From: Acinetobacter parvus DSM 16617 = CIP 108168
Lineage (GTDB): Bacteria > Pseudomonadota > Gammaproteobacteria > Pseudomonadales > Moraxellaceae
Direction: 5' to 3'
Length of the DNA: 64,000 nucleotides
Assembly: GCF_000368025.1 (NCBI RefSeq)
Contig: NZ_KB849212.1
Coordinates: 1,411,198-1,475,197, forward strand
Positions 34,401 to 43,271 of this stretch are shown here, one piece after another. Position numbers and translations under genes: made by a program. The notes under the pieces were generated by a model, which saw only the letters and a list, made by a program, of their open reading frames with translations, was not told the origin of the DNA and did not search any database. Each line of letters begins with the position of its first letter. Positions within the stretch are counted from its first letter, which is position 1.

Positions 34401-34853
34401 TTAACGCACCCAGCGCACAATATAGTCCTCAATCTGTTCCTGATCGACCTCATCTTCTGAAATACAACGTCCAGCGGCCGATTTCTTCGCCTTGATCACA
34501 CTCTGGCGTGAGCCTGTGTTCAGGTAATGCCAGGAGGGCAGGTTTTTCCCATCCTTTAAGCGACGGTAAGCACAGCTTGGCGGCAGCCATGAAATGGTCT
34601 GCAAGCGTTCTGGCGTGAGTTGGATACAGTCAGGCACCCGTTGCTGGCGGTTTGGATAATCTGAACAGCGTGCCGTTTTACAGTCCAGTAATTTACATGC
34701 CACCTTGGTATAGGCCACCTCAGCAGTGTCCTCATCCTCAAGCTTGACCAGACAGCACAAACCACAACCATCGCACAAGGCTTCCCATTCAGTCAGGCTA
34801 AGCTGCTCAAGTGGGTAGTGTTTCCAGAAGTTTGGACGGAGTTCAGATGACAT
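34401..34853 (-). CDS. YcgN-family cysteine-cluster protein (UPF0260)
   Basis: The 150-residue cytosolic protein begins with WKHYPLEQLSLTEWEALCDG and has the cluster CDGCGLCCLVKLED, with further cysteines at KLLDCKTARCSDYPNR and PDCIQL. It probably holds an iron-sulfur or zinc centre. The family is widespread in proteobacteria without a settled function. It lies alone, with short non-coding stretches on either side. Confidence 0.88.
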   Translation of the reverse strand: MSSELRPNFWKHYPLEQLSLTEWEALCDGCGLCCLVKLEDEDTAEVAYTKVACKLLDCKTARCSDYPNRQQRVPDCIQLTPERLQTISWLPPSCAYRRLKDGKNLPSWHYLNTGSRQSVIKAKKSAAGRCISEDEVDQEQIEDYIVRWVR

Positions 34854-35038
34854 AGGCCGTTTTTCAGTTTCAGTTTGAGCTGATTATAACATTGACCAGA
34901 CTTCTGATGGGCCAGCGCAGTGATCTGTTCATTAACAATTCTTTAACTATTACACACTCATACCACAGAAACAGTACATTTTATTCAGAAAAGTCAAGAT
35001 ATATTTTAAACATAACGAAAAATTGAGGAGATATTAAT

Positions 35039-35197
35039 ATGTTCCGTTGGGCTATTATTTTTGCAGTTATTGCATTAATCGCCAGCTTGTTGGGTTTTGG
35101 TGGTGTTGCAGGTTTATCTAAAGACTTTGCTGTGATTTTACTCGTGGTTGCCGTAATTTTGGCAATTGTTGGTTTTATTTCCAGAGGTCGAGTCTAA
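35039..35197 (+). CDS. DUF1328 (YtjA-type) small membrane protein
   Basis: A 52-residue product with a strong Shine-Dalgarno (GAGGAG) nine bases upstream of the ATG. It consists of two hydrophobic helices (MFRWAIIFAVIALIASLLGF and FAVILLVVAVILAIVGFI) joined by GGVAGLSKD, which is the DUF1328 pattern, and ends SRGRV. Such proteins are linked to membrane stress, but the role is unknown. A terminator follows at once, so the gene is monocistronic. Confidence 0.88.
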   Translation: MFRWAIIFAVIALIASLLGFGGVAGLSKDFAVILLVVAVILAIVGFISRGRV

Positions 35198-35215
35198 AAA
35201 AATTTTAGAGAGAAT

Positions 35216-35247
35216 AAAAAAGAAGAATTTAATATTCTTCTTTTTTT
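35216..35247. terminator. Rho-independent terminator after the DUF1328 gene
   Basis: AAAAAAGAAGAAT and ATTCTTCTTTTTT pair around a 5-base loop and are followed by T. Confidence 0.85.
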
Positions 35248-35345
35248 ATTGATAAAAATCATGTTTCTATTTATTTCTTCTCCAGCAAACCATTATTTTT
35301 ATGTTTTAATCAATGCATTCTAACAATACAGATCAGGACAATAGA

Positions 35346-36083
35346 ATGAACTTTGCCATCCATACCCGTGAAATTGAATATAGCGCTCCAGATGGCGAAC
35401 GCCTTATTGGCTATTTTGCTGCACCTGTTACAGATGAACCTGTTGCAGGTGTGATTGTTGCACCTGAATGGTGGGGTCGTAATGACTATACAGAACAGCG
35501 CGCCCGTGAGTTGGCGGAGCATGGCTTTGCTGCGCTGGCGATTGACATGTATGGCGACAAGAAAGTTACTACGGATGTACCACAAGCCTTAGCATGGATG
35601 ATGCAAACATTTGATCATGTAGACACCGTGGTTGATCGTGCTCAAGCAGGCTTAGATGCTTTAAAAGCACAACCAGAGGTCAATACTGAAAAATTGGCAG
35701 CAATTGGTTTTTGCTATGGTGGTAAAGTTGTTCTGGATTTGGCGCGATCTGGTGCCGATTTGAAAGCTGTGGTGACTTTCCATGCGAATTTAAGCCCGAA
35801 AGCACCTGCACAAAAAGGAAAAATTCAGGCTGAAATTCTTGTATTACATGGTGAGATTGACACCATGGTTTCTTTGGATGATGTCGAAAGCTTCCGTCAG
35901 GAAATGCATGACGCAGAAGTGGATCATGAAGTGATTATTTTTGAGGATGCCAAACACGGTTTTAGTAATCCGCTTGCTGATGAACGGGCCAAAGCCAATA
36001 ATGTTGACTTAGGCTATAACGCCGAGGCTGAACGTCAGGGTCTTGAAGCCATGTATGAGTTGTTAGATAAGCATTTGAAGTAA
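35346..36083 (+). CDS. Dienelactone hydrolase-family protein
   Basis: A 245-residue cytosolic alpha/beta hydrolase. The nucleophile is a cysteine in GFCYGGKVVLDLA, the acid is in LHGEIDTMVSLDD and the histidine is in AKHGFSNP, the Cys-Asp-His triad of dienelactone hydrolases. N-terminal segments are VIVAPEWWGRNDY and AALAIDMYGDKK. The natural substrate is unclear, since no aromatic-degradation genes are adjacent. An in-frame ATG at 35313 could add 11 residues. Confidence 0.88.
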   Translation: MNFAIHTREIEYSAPDGERLIGYFAAPVTDEPVAGVIVAPEWWGRNDYTEQRARELAEHGFAALAIDMYGDKKVTTDVPQALAWMMQTFDHVDTVVDRAQAGLDALKAQPEVNTEKLAAIGFCYGGKVVLDLARSGADLKAVVTFHANLSPKAPAQKGKIQAEILVLHGEIDTMVSLDDVESFRQEMHDAEVDHEVIIFEDAKHGFSNPLADERAKANNVDLGYNAEAERQGLEAMYELLDKHLK

Positions 36084-36159
36084 TCGGTAAATACAAAATT
36101 TAGGTTCTCGGAAATAGCTGCTAGTGCAAATCTGAGATCTAAAATTTTGAAAATATTTG

Positions 36160-36400
36160 CTCGTGCAAAGGCGGCATGGATGCCGCCTGTTTGGCTGCGG
36201 CATCAAGGATGTGCCGTCAGCCAAACAAAGGATTTTTGCTTACTTTTCATCCTTGAAAAGTAAGTCCAGCTGAAAGCTTATCCTAAAATTGGAGGAGTAC
36301 TCGGCATGACTCCATTTAGAAGAAACTATACAGCCTCATAAGCCATACGAAATCAAATATAATTTGCGTAAGCGATGCCTTATTTTTGACGGGTCAAAAG
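36160..36400. repeat. Hairpin-rich intergenic block, candidate dispersed repeat
   Basis: This 378-base gap (36084-36461) before mutY has no credible gene but four inverted repeats. GGCGGCAT/ATGCCGCC is at 36170-36187. A TTTGGCTGCGGCA arm with its complement spans 36190-36225 (one bulge). CTTACTTTTCA/TGAAAAGTAAG is at 36239-36264. TTTTGAC/GTCAAAA is near 36385-36400. The block looks like a decayed dispersed repeat common in this genus; copy number cannot be tested here. Confidence 0.6.
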
Positions 36401-36461
36401 TAACAAAACCCCTCTCCCCATTTCCGCTATACTACCCCTCTGCTTTTGATTGTTCTGATTC

Positions 36462-37499
36462 ATGCCTGATTTTTCATTTTCTGACGCACTCCTGACATGG
36501 TACGACCAACATGGTCGCCATAACCTGCCTTGGCAAATTGCCGATAATCCCTACAAGGTCTGGGTCTCAGAAATAATGCTGCAACAAACTCAAGTTAAAA
36601 CTGTTCTGCAATATTTTGATCGCTTTATTGAAAGATTTCCGACTGTACAGGATTTAGGCCAAGCCAGTTGGGAGGATGTTGCGCCTTATTGGGCAGGTCT
36701 AGGCTACTATGCCCGTGCGCGTAACCTGCATAAAGCCGCAGCCATTGTCAGTCAACAAGGTAAATTTCCTGAAACATTAGAACAGTGGATTGAATTACCA
36801 GGCATTGGTCGTTCAACTGCTGGTGCATTAATGTCTCTTGGCTTACGACAATATGGCGTGATTATGGATGGCAATGTAAAACGGGTTTTAGCACGTTTTT
36901 TTGCGATTGAAGATGACCTGTCCAAACCACAAAATGAACGCAAGCTTTGGGAAATTGCCGAGCAACTTTGCCCTGAACAGCGCAACCATGACTATACTCA
37001 GGCAATCATGGATTTGGGTGCAACGATTTGTACCCCGAAAAAGCCTTTATGTCTTTACTGCCCGATGCAGCAACATTGTCAGGCCTATCAACAAGGGCTT
37101 GAACAGGAACTGCCATTCAAAAAGGCCAAGAAACCCGTTCCTGTCAGAACGGCTGATGTGGTTGTGATCCAGTCGGGTGATGAATGGTTTTGGCAACAGC
37201 GTGAGGCACATGGGTTATGGGGCGGATTGTATTGCCTGCCGATCATTGAGCAGGCAACCGAATTACAACAGATTGAGCAGCACTTTAAGCTGCAAGCTCA
37301 AGTATCATCTTTGCAGATTAGCCATAGTTTCACTCATTTCACATGGGTGCTCAATGAAAAACTGTTCCACGTGGAACATGACCAAAAAGAACAGCTCAGC
37401 ATTGAACTGAATGGAATATGGCTCTGTCCAGAAGCCGCGATTGCCAAAGGCATTCCAACGGCCATGAAAAAACTGATTACAGCCAAACAAAAGGCCTAA
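36462..37499 (+). CDS. mutY: A/G-specific adenine DNA glycosylase MutY
   Basis: MutY removes adenine opposite 8-oxoguanine. The 345-residue product has the helix-hairpin-helix (ELPGIGRSTAGALMSL), catalytic Glu in VSEIMLQQTQV, Asp in MDGNVKRVLARF, and the four-cysteine iron-sulfur loop (CTPKKPLCLYCPMQQHC). The C-terminal NUDIX-like domain senses 8-oxoG (WFWQQREAHGLWGGLYCLP). It begins ATG 36462 with no strong ribosome site. Confidence 0.95.
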   Translation: MPDFSFSDALLTWYDQHGRHNLPWQIADNPYKVWVSEIMLQQTQVKTVLQYFDRFIERFPTVQDLGQASWEDVAPYWAGLGYYARARNLHKAAAIVSQQGKFPETLEQWIELPGIGRSTAGALMSLGLRQYGVIMDGNVKRVLARFFAIEDDLSKPQNERKLWEIAEQLCPEQRNHDYTQAIMDLGATICTPKKPLCLYCPMQQHCQAYQQGLEQELPFKKAKKPVPVRTADVVVIQSGDEWFWQQREAHGLWGGLYCLPIIEQATELQQIEQHFKLQAQVSSLQISHSFTHFTWVLNEKLFHVEHDQKEQLSIELNGIWLCPEAAIAKGIPTAMKKLITAKQKA

Positions 37500-37536
37500 A
37501 ACCTGCATGCTGTAAATTCGAACGCAAGGAGTTTGT

Positions 37537-38073
37537 GTGCGTTACCCGATTTGCTATACGGTTCTTGCCATGCTGATGCTAATCTTTTCAGCATGTACCA
37601 CTGCACCAAAGAAGCCTGCATCCTTGCCAAATGCACAGGTGAACAAACTTAAAATGATGCGTCTGGACAGCCGCCTGCCTGTTCCTGTCAAGGGGATCAG
37701 TCGCAATCAATTGCGTGATACCTGGGGTTCGGCACGCAGTCATGGTCGCAGCCATGAAGGCATTGACATCATGGCGGAGCGTGGCACGAAAGTGTATAGT
37801 GCCACTGAGGGCTTAGTGGCTGATTTACGTAATAATAATTTAGGTGGTAAGGTCATCTGGATTCTTGGGCCATCTGGTTCTTGGCACTACTATGCCCATT
37901 TAGATGGTCATAAACGGGGGCTTAATGTGGGGGATTATGTTCATAAGGGCGACCTCATTGGTTATGTAGGCAATACAGGCAATGCTCGTGCGACTGCCCC
38001 ACATTTACATTATGGTATTTATTTAAATGGCAAAGGGCGTGGAGCAGTCAATCCATACTCATATTTACGTTAG
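37537..38073 (+). CDS. M23 (LytM-type) peptidase lipoprotein
   Basis: A 178-residue envelope protein with a lipoprotein signal, the putative lipidation Cys in FSACTTAP (residue ~20). Its M23 metallopeptidase domain has the zinc ligands H and D in SHEGIDIMAE and the HxH motif in APHLHYGIYL. YYAHLDGH lies between them. It probably cleaves peptidoglycan peptide cross-links or is an EnvC/NlpD-type regulator of amidases. The start is GTG 37537 with AAGGAG upstream. The following gene begins 10 bases after its stop. Confidence 0.88.
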   Translation: MRYPICYTVLAMLMLIFSACTTAPKKPASLPNAQVNKLKMMRLDSRLPVPVKGISRNQLRDTWGSARSHGRSHEGIDIMAERGTKVYSATEGLVADLRNNNLGGKVIWILGPSGSWHYYAHLDGHKRGLNVGDYVHKGDLIGYVGNTGNARATAPHLHYGIYLNGKGRGAVNPYSYLR

Positions 38074-38082
38074 GAACACAGC

Positions 38083-38328
38083 ATGTCAGAAGCATTGATT
38101 GAACGACTGGTTAAATTTGCAGAGTCTGGAAATCAACAGAAAATCATCATCAATGGTACAAGCTATCAAGGCTGGATTATGGAAATTACCGAAGATGCTC
38201 TGCTGATTAGCACAGGTTTTGCAGATAAATCAGGCAAGGACTTTTGGCTTAAATTTACTGATTTAACCACAGCGGAATTGTATTATTGGGATACCCGTCA
38301 AGATGACTGGGTCACATTCAAACTCTAA
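38083..38328 (+). CDS. Small conserved-looking protein, function unknown
   Basis: An 81-residue soluble acidic protein, not recognised. It begins with a helix (SEALIERLVKFAESGNQQ), then alternating strands (KIIINGTSYQGWIMEITEDALLIS, FWLKFTDLTTAELYYWD), suggesting a small beta-barrel such as an SH3- or Sm-like fold. The preceding ribosome site AGGAAC and tight spacing after the M23 gene indicate a real gene in the same transcript. Confidence 0.65.
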   Translation: MSEALIERLVKFAESGNQQKIIINGTSYQGWIMEITEDALLISTGFADKSGKDFWLKFTDLTTAELYYWDTRQDDWVTFKL

Positions 38329-38364
38329 ATTTTTCCCTGATAATAACAATAGGAAGCATCCAAT

Positions 38365-38919
38365 ATGACAATTCAACGCTGTGGCTGGTGTTCCTCTGAT
38401 CCGCTCTATATCACCTACCATGATAAAGAATGGGGCAAGCCCGAGCATAATGAAGCACAGCTGTTTGAGATGCTGTGCCTTGAGGGGCAGCAGGCAGGCT
38501 TGTCATGGATTACCGTATTGAAAAAACGTGAAAACTACCGCACACATTTCTTTCAATATCCCATCACGCAGATTGCCACCCTCAGCGATGAGCAACTGGA
38601 AAATAAGCTTAGTGATGCAGGCCTTATCCGCCATTTAGGTAAATTAAAAGCCATTCGGGATAATGCGATTGCATGGCTCAAGCTTAAGGATGAGGTAGAT
38701 GATGTCTCCTCTTGGCTTTGGAGTTTTGTCGATCATCAAACACCAAATAATGTTGTGCTGAATTACCGTGATGCACCTGCACAAACCGCAATCAGCCAGA
38801 AATTGTCCAAAACCTTAAAAAAACGTGGTTTTAAGTTTGTTGGACCAACCACCTGCTATGCCTTTATGCAGGCAGTGGGAATGGTTAACGATCACGAAAA
38901 TCATTGTGAGTTTAAATAA
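38365..38919 (+). CDS. tag: DNA-3-methyladenine glycosylase I
   Basis: Tag excises 3-methyladenine from alkylated DNA. The 184-residue product has CGWCSSDPLYITYHDKEWG, with the zinc-binding Cys near the N-terminus. It also has the active-site segment EMLCLEGQQAGLSWITVLKK and the C-terminal FKFVGPTTCYAFMQAVGMVNDH with the zinc-ligand His residues. It follows the small gene by 36 bases. Confidence 0.94.
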   Translation: MTIQRCGWCSSDPLYITYHDKEWGKPEHNEAQLFEMLCLEGQQAGLSWITVLKKRENYRTHFFQYPITQIATLSDEQLENKLSDAGLIRHLGKLKAIRDNAIAWLKLKDEVDDVSSWLWSFVDHQTPNNVVLNYRDAPAQTAISQKLSKTLKKRGFKFVGPTTCYAFMQAVGMVNDHENHCEFK

Positions 38920-38946
38920 TCCATTCTTTATAAAAGGAAAATAATA

Positions 38947-39972
38947 ATGAGTAATAACCAAATTCGTGCTTATGCTGCCATGCAGGCAGGCGAGCAATTG
39001 GTTCCTTATCAATTTGATGCAGGTGAATTAAAGCCACATCAGGTTGAAGTTAAAGTTGAATACTGCGGTTTATGTCATTCTGATTTGTCTGTGATCAATA
39101 ATGAATGGCGTTCATCCGTTTATCCTGCTGTCGCTGGACATGAAATTATTGGCACAATTATCGCATTCGGTTCAGAAGCCAAAGGATTGAAACTTGGTCA
39201 ACGTGTTGGCATTGGCTGGACAGCTGAAAGTTGCCAAGCATGCGATCCTTGTATTGGTGGTCATCAAGTTTTATGTACGGGTGGCAGCGTTGCGACTATC
39301 GTTGGTCATGCGGGTGGCTTTGCAGAAAAAGTTCGCGCAGGTTGGCAATGGGTCATTCCTCTACCAGAGGGTTTGGATCCTGAAAGTGCAGGACCATTGC
39401 TTTGTGGCGGCATTACCGTGTTTGATCCTTTACTTAAACATCAGATCCAAGCAACACATCATGTCGGTGTGATTGGGATTGGTGGTTTAGGGCATATGGC
39501 CATCAAGTTACTTAAGGCTTGGGGTTGTGAGATTAGTGCATTTAGTTCAAATCCAGACAAAACTGAAGAGCTCAAAGCCATGGGCGCTGACCATGTGGTA
39601 AATAGTCGTGATGCTCAAGCGATCAAAGCGCAACGTGGCAAGTTTGATCTATTGCTTAGCACCGTCAATGTAACCCTGAATTGGCAAGCCTATCTCAATA
39701 CCTTGGCACCGAATGGTAGTATGCATTTCTTGGGGATTACCTTAGAGCCTATTCCAGTTTCTGTAGGTACTATCATGAGTGGAGCGAAATCTGTTACAGC
39801 TTCACCAACTGGGTCACCTTTAGCACTGCGCCAATTACTACAATTTGCCGCACGTAAAAATATTGCGCCACAAATTGAGCTATTTCCAATGTCTCAACTC
39901 AATGAAGCCATTGAACGACTCCATTCAGGTCAAGCACGTTATCGTATTGTACTTAAAGCAGACTTTGATTAA
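38947..39972 (+). CDS. Zinc-dependent alcohol dehydrogenase (YahK/CAD type)
   Basis: A 341-residue medium-chain dehydrogenase/reductase acting on aldehydes or alcohols with NAD(P)H. Catalytic zinc ligands are in CGLCHSDLSV and GHEIIG. The structural zinc cysteines are in SCQACDPCIGGHQVLC. The cofactor Rossmann segment is VGVIGIGGLGHMAIKLLKAWG, followed by SSNPDKTEELKAMGADHVV. The serine before N suggests NADPH preference. It lies 27 bases after tag, in the same direction. Confidence 0.9.
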   Translation: MSNNQIRAYAAMQAGEQLVPYQFDAGELKPHQVEVKVEYCGLCHSDLSVINNEWRSSVYPAVAGHEIIGTIIAFGSEAKGLKLGQRVGIGWTAESCQACDPCIGGHQVLCTGGSVATIVGHAGGFAEKVRAGWQWVIPLPEGLDPESAGPLLCGGITVFDPLLKHQIQATHHVGVIGIGGLGHMAIKLLKAWGCEISAFSSNPDKTEELKAMGADHVVNSRDAQAIKAQRGKFDLLLSTVNVTLNWQAYLNTLAPNGSMHFLGITLEPIPVSVGTIMSGAKSVTASPTGSPLALRQLLQFAARKNIAPQIELFPMSQLNEAIERLHSGQARYRIVLKADFD

Positions 39973-39984
39973 AGTGAATTCGGT

Positions 39985-40200
39985 TTAAGCAGATTTTAAT
40001 TCAATCGGTTTTAAAATCTGCTGAATCCCAGACTTATATCCATTTACAAGCATCAAAGCATATAATGTTAAAGCAGCAAATATTGTAGTCAGTAGCCCTA
40101 TTTTTGATCTGTGGCGAGTATGTTCAAGATCAAAATGGCTTTTCATCAGATGAAATGGAGCTGCAATCATTCCTCGTTTTCTTAATACTGCACTATCAAA
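39985..40200 (-). pseudogene. C-terminal fragment of an IS982-type transposase
   Basis: A minus-strand frame reads AVLRKRGMIAAPFHLMKSHF and DLEHTRHRSKIGLLTTIFAA. This matches the IS982-family ending (LRKRF-IE-...-LK-...-LEHSRHRS). Upstream of codon ~28 the similarity stops, so only about 60 C-terminal residues survive. Inverted repeats were not found. It is a relic of a former insertion between the alcohol dehydrogenase and the START-domain gene. Confidence 0.6.
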
Positions 40201-40323
40201 AGCATCCAGGGATTGGGGCGGTGTTGGCAGCGATTGGTTTAATCTTGGTGTTTTTATCCAGATCAAATTATCCACCAAGGCAGATTCAGCATTACAGCAA
40301 TGTCCTCAGAGTTAAATGCCAAT

Positions 40324-40352
40324 AAAAAAGCCTGATTGAATCAGGCTTTTTT
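40324..40352. terminator. Bidirectional rho-independent terminator
   Basis: AAAAAAGCCTGA and TCAGGCTTTTTT with a 5-base loop, three bases after the stop of the START-domain gene on the minus strand. Confidence 0.9.
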
Positions 40353-40354
40353 AT

Positions 40355-41002
40355 TTATTTTAGTAAGTCAGGTAGATGTGGCTGCGCATATAATGGATTG
40401 TAAATTTCTTTCTTCATCTTCATCAGCATTTGATACGGTTGCTGCTGCACAAACATATTCACAAAACTCAATGGAATCGAACCTGCTGGGTCGGCATAAC
40501 CAGTAGTCATGACTTTAACCTTATTATTGGCAAGTCTTTGGAACGTCCAATCTCCTGTATATTGATTCAAACGAATCACATCAGGTCGTTCAGGATAACT
40601 ATTTTTAATTGCGTTATTCTTAATACTAATACTCCCATCAGCATTCTTATTCATCTTGCCTTTAATTACCAGATCACGGTCTTTCAAAGGAAATGGCAAA
40701 TCCAACAGCATATACAGGGTAAATTCCCCCTTTTTTTCATCCCGAGACAAAAGCTGTGCCTTAGCAACATAGGGTACCCATTGTGGTGTGCGTTCAACAT
40801 CAAGTACTACTGCAACTGCCCGTTCCAAAGGTACATCAAAAGTCGTTTCTGCTTTGTACTGAAAGACAGGATTATTCTCTGTCTGATAGGTCCAGACTTT
40901 AATGTTATTGCGGTTTAGGCTGAGTTTGGCTGCGTCTGTTGCAGCCGTGGCTGTCAGGCTGGTGATACTGAGAAGTGCGGCAACAATATGTTTTTTTTTC
41001 AT
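40355..41002 (-). CDS. START-domain lipid-binding periplasmic protein
   Basis: A 215-residue protein with a cleavable signal peptide (MKKKHIVAALLSITSLTATA, cleavage probably near residue 20). A START (StAR-related) domain follows: YKAETTFDVPLERAVAVVLD, TPQWVPYVAKAQLLS, LPFPLKDRDLVIKG and VKVMTTGYADPAGSIP. START domains form a hydrophobic lipid tunnel. The ligand is unknown. It ends beside a terminator and is probably monocistronic. Confidence 0.85.
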   Translation of the reverse strand: MKKKHIVAALLSITSLTATAATDAAKLSLNRNNIKVWTYQTENNPVFQYKAETTFDVPLERAVAVVLDVERTPQWVPYVAKAQLLSRDEKKGEFTLYMLLDLPFPLKDRDLVIKGKMNKNADGSISIKNNAIKNSYPERPDVIRLNQYTGDWTFQRLANNKVKVMTTGYADPAGSIPLSFVNMFVQQQPYQMLMKMKKEIYNPLYAQPHLPDLLK

Positions 41003-41095
41003 GTCATGCTCAATTTATTTTAATGGTCGTGAGTGCCTGTTTCACCCCTACAAATGGAGGCTCGCCAGGCGCTGGATAGTGCGAAAATTGATGTG

Positions 41096-41917
41096 TTATA
41101 CCTGAATATCGTTAAAGCCCAGAACATCTTTCATGTCATATTTACGAGCTTCACGTCCCACTACCCAGGCGGCTGCACGTACTGCGCCTGAAGCAAAGTT
41201 CATACGGTTGGTGGCTTTATGGGTGACTTCCACACGCTCCCCTTCACCAATAAACATCACCGTATGCTCACCGACGATGTCACCTCCACGAATGGTTTCA
41301 AAACCAATGGTCTGGCGATCACGTGGACCTGTATAGCCCTCACGACCATACACCGCCACTTCCTTGAGGTTACGGCCCAAGGTATCAGCAATTGCCTCAC
41401 CCATCATAAACGCGGTGCCGGACGGCGCGTCCACCTTATGACGGTGATGTGCCTCAATGATTTCAATATCAACGGTATCACCAAACACTTTTGCCGCCAG
41501 TTCCAGTAATTTAATGGAAACGTTTACACCCACAGAATAGTTCGCGGCATACACGACTGGTGTTTGTGTCGCCGTTTCATCCAGAAATGCTTTCTGTTCA
41601 TCATTCATGCCTGTGGTGCCAATCACCATGGCCACACCCGCTTCACGGCACAGTTTCAAGTGCTGTTCGGTGGCGGCTGGTGCAGTAAAGTCAATCACCA
41701 CATCACAATCCTTGAGCACTTCACTCAAACTTCCCACCACCTTGATGCCCAGACTTCCCACACCCGCAAGTTCCCCTGCATCTGCACCCACCAAACTGCT
41801 TTCTGGACGTTCAACAGCTGCTGCCAGTTGGTAGCCTGCTTGTTGTACTGCTTGAATCAGAATACGCCCCATGCGTCCGCCTGCACCCAAGATTCCAATG
41901 CGTGGAGAAGTTGACAT
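41096..41917 (-). CDS. dapB: 4-hydroxy-tetrahydrodipicolinate reductase
   Basis: DapB reduces the DapA product with NAD(P)H in lysine/diaminopimelate synthesis. The 273-residue product has the N-terminal IGILGAGGRMGRILIQAV nucleotide-binding loop, VVIDFTAPAATEQHL, IGTTGMNDEQ, the active-site IIEAHHRHKVDAPSGTAF and the GGDIVGEHTVMF segment. It is downstream of dnaJ in the same direction (108 bases, with a terminator between them), an order I recall for Acinetobacter. Confidence 0.96.
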   Translation of the reverse strand: MSTSPRIGILGAGGRMGRILIQAVQQAGYQLAAAVERPESSLVGADAGELAGVGSLGIKVVGSLSEVLKDCDVVIDFTAPAATEQHLKLCREAGVAMVIGTTGMNDEQKAFLDETATQTPVVYAANYSVGVNVSIKLLELAAKVFGDTVDIEIIEAHHRHKVDAPSGTAFMMGEAIADTLGRNLKEVAVYGREGYTGPRDRQTIGFETIRGGDIVGEHTVMFIGEGERVEVTHKATNRMNFASGAVRAAAWVVGREARKYDMKDVLGFNDIQV

Positions 41918-41994
41918 AATTTTTTCCCAGTCTTTTATTTAAACAATTCCGCTACTATAGCAAAACTCTGTGCCTACGCTAAAAAATTCCCATA

Positions 41995-42020
41995 AAAAAA
42001 CCTGCCGAAGCAGGTTTTTT
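41995..42020. terminator. Terminator after dnaJ
   Basis: AAAAAACCTGC and GCAGGTTTTTT pair around the loop CGAA, five bases after the dnaJ stop on the minus strand. It separates dnaJ from dapB. Confidence 0.88.
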
Positions 42021-42025
42021 CAACA

Positions 42026-43126
42026 TCAGTTAAACCAGTCAAAGAATGACTTTTTCTTTGGTGATGAGGCATGTCCATCACCATCTAACGACGCTTGTAA
42101 TTCTTTCAACAATTCACGTTGGCGACTGTTTAAATTCACAGGTGTTTCCACCACGATACGGCACAATAAGTCACCGACCATGCTGCTACGTACAGGACGA
42201 ACACCTTTACCACGTAAGCGGAATAGCTTACCTGTCTGCGTACCTTCTGGGATTTTTAAGCTGACACGACCATCAAGCGTCGGGATTTCGATTTCTTTAC
42301 CTAATGCAGCATCTGCAATACTGACTGGCACATCCATATACAGGTCTGCACCGTCACGTTGGAAGACTTCATGTTCACGAACTACGACTTCAACGTATAA
42401 ATCACCCGCCTGACCATCACGAATCGCTTCACCTTTACCTGTTAAGCGAACACGATCGCCATTGTCCACACCTGCAGGAATAGTGACTTCAAGCGTTTGC
42501 TGGCGGTCTGCAACGCCTGAACCATGACAGGTGTTACATGGATTCTTGATGATTTTGCCTTGACCGCGGCAAGTACTACAAGTTTGTTGAACCGAGAAGA
42601 AACCTTGCTGCATACGTACTTGACCAGCACCATGACAGGTACGACAGGTTTCCACATCATTTGGATTCTTAGAACCTTTACCATCACATGTTTCACACGG
42701 CGCTGGTGCAGTAAAAGTAATCGTTTTTTTCACGCCTTTGACTGCTTCTTCAAGCGTCAATTCCATCACATAGCGGAGGTCTGAACCACGGCGCTGGCGT
42801 TGTTGCTGGCGACCACCACCACCGAAAGCACTACCAAAAATATCACCAAACTGGCTAAAGATGTCTTCCGCACTAAAACCACCACCGCCACCGAAACCAC
42901 CCTCAAAGGCACTATGACCAGCACGATCATACATGCTGCGTTTTTCGCCATCAGAAAGTACTTCGTAAGCCTCTGCTGCTTCTTTAAACTTTTCTTCCGC
43001 CTGAGCGTTATCTGGGTTACGATCTGGATGATACTTCATCGCCAACTTACGATAGGCTTTTTTAATCTCATCATCACTTGCGGTTTTCGAAACGCCTAAA
43101 ACCTCATAATAATCACGTTTAGCCAT
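42026..43126 (-). CDS. dnaJ: Chaperone DnaJ (Hsp40)
   Basis: DnaJ delivers unfolded proteins to DnaK and stimulates its ATPase. The 366-residue type I protein has the J domain with HPD (KYHPDRNPD), a Gly/Phe-rich linker (FEGGFGGGGGFSAEDIF) and four CxxCxGxG zinc repeats (CETCDGKG, CRTCHGAG, CSTCRGQG, CNTCHGSG). Two C-terminal substrate-binding domains follow. dnaK is not next to it, so it is transcribed apart from its partner here. Confidence 0.97.
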   Translation of the reverse strand: MAKRDYYEVLGVSKTASDDEIKKAYRKLAMKYHPDRNPDNAQAEEKFKEAAEAYEVLSDGEKRSMYDRAGHSAFEGGFGGGGGFSAEDIFSQFGDIFGSAFGGGGRQQQRQRRGSDLRYVMELTLEEAVKGVKKTITFTAPAPCETCDGKGSKNPNDVETCRTCHGAGQVRMQQGFFSVQQTCSTCRGQGKIIKNPCNTCHGSGVADRQQTLEVTIPAGVDNGDRVRLTGKGEAIRDGQAGDLYVEVVVREHEVFQRDGADLYMDVPVSIADAALGKEIEIPTLDGRVSLKIPEGTQTGKLFRLRGKGVRPVRSSMVGDLLCRIVVETPVNLNSRQRELLKELQASLDGDGHASSPKKKSFFDWFN

Positions 43127-43271
43127 GGTTGGCGATGCTCCTCACGGAATTTATTCAAACTTGAAAAAACAAATAGGCTCTGCTGACATTTTATTTCTAA
43201 AGTCAACAAAGCCTTAATAGGGCCTGTACAATACGTTTACAAGAGTGATTGTGATAAAAAAAGCGATAAAT

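Noticed and set aside
40430..40918. 162-codon plus-strand frame opposite the START-domain gene
   Set aside because: Isoleucine/cysteine-rich antisense frame without a ribosome site; the minus strand has a signal peptide and a known domain.
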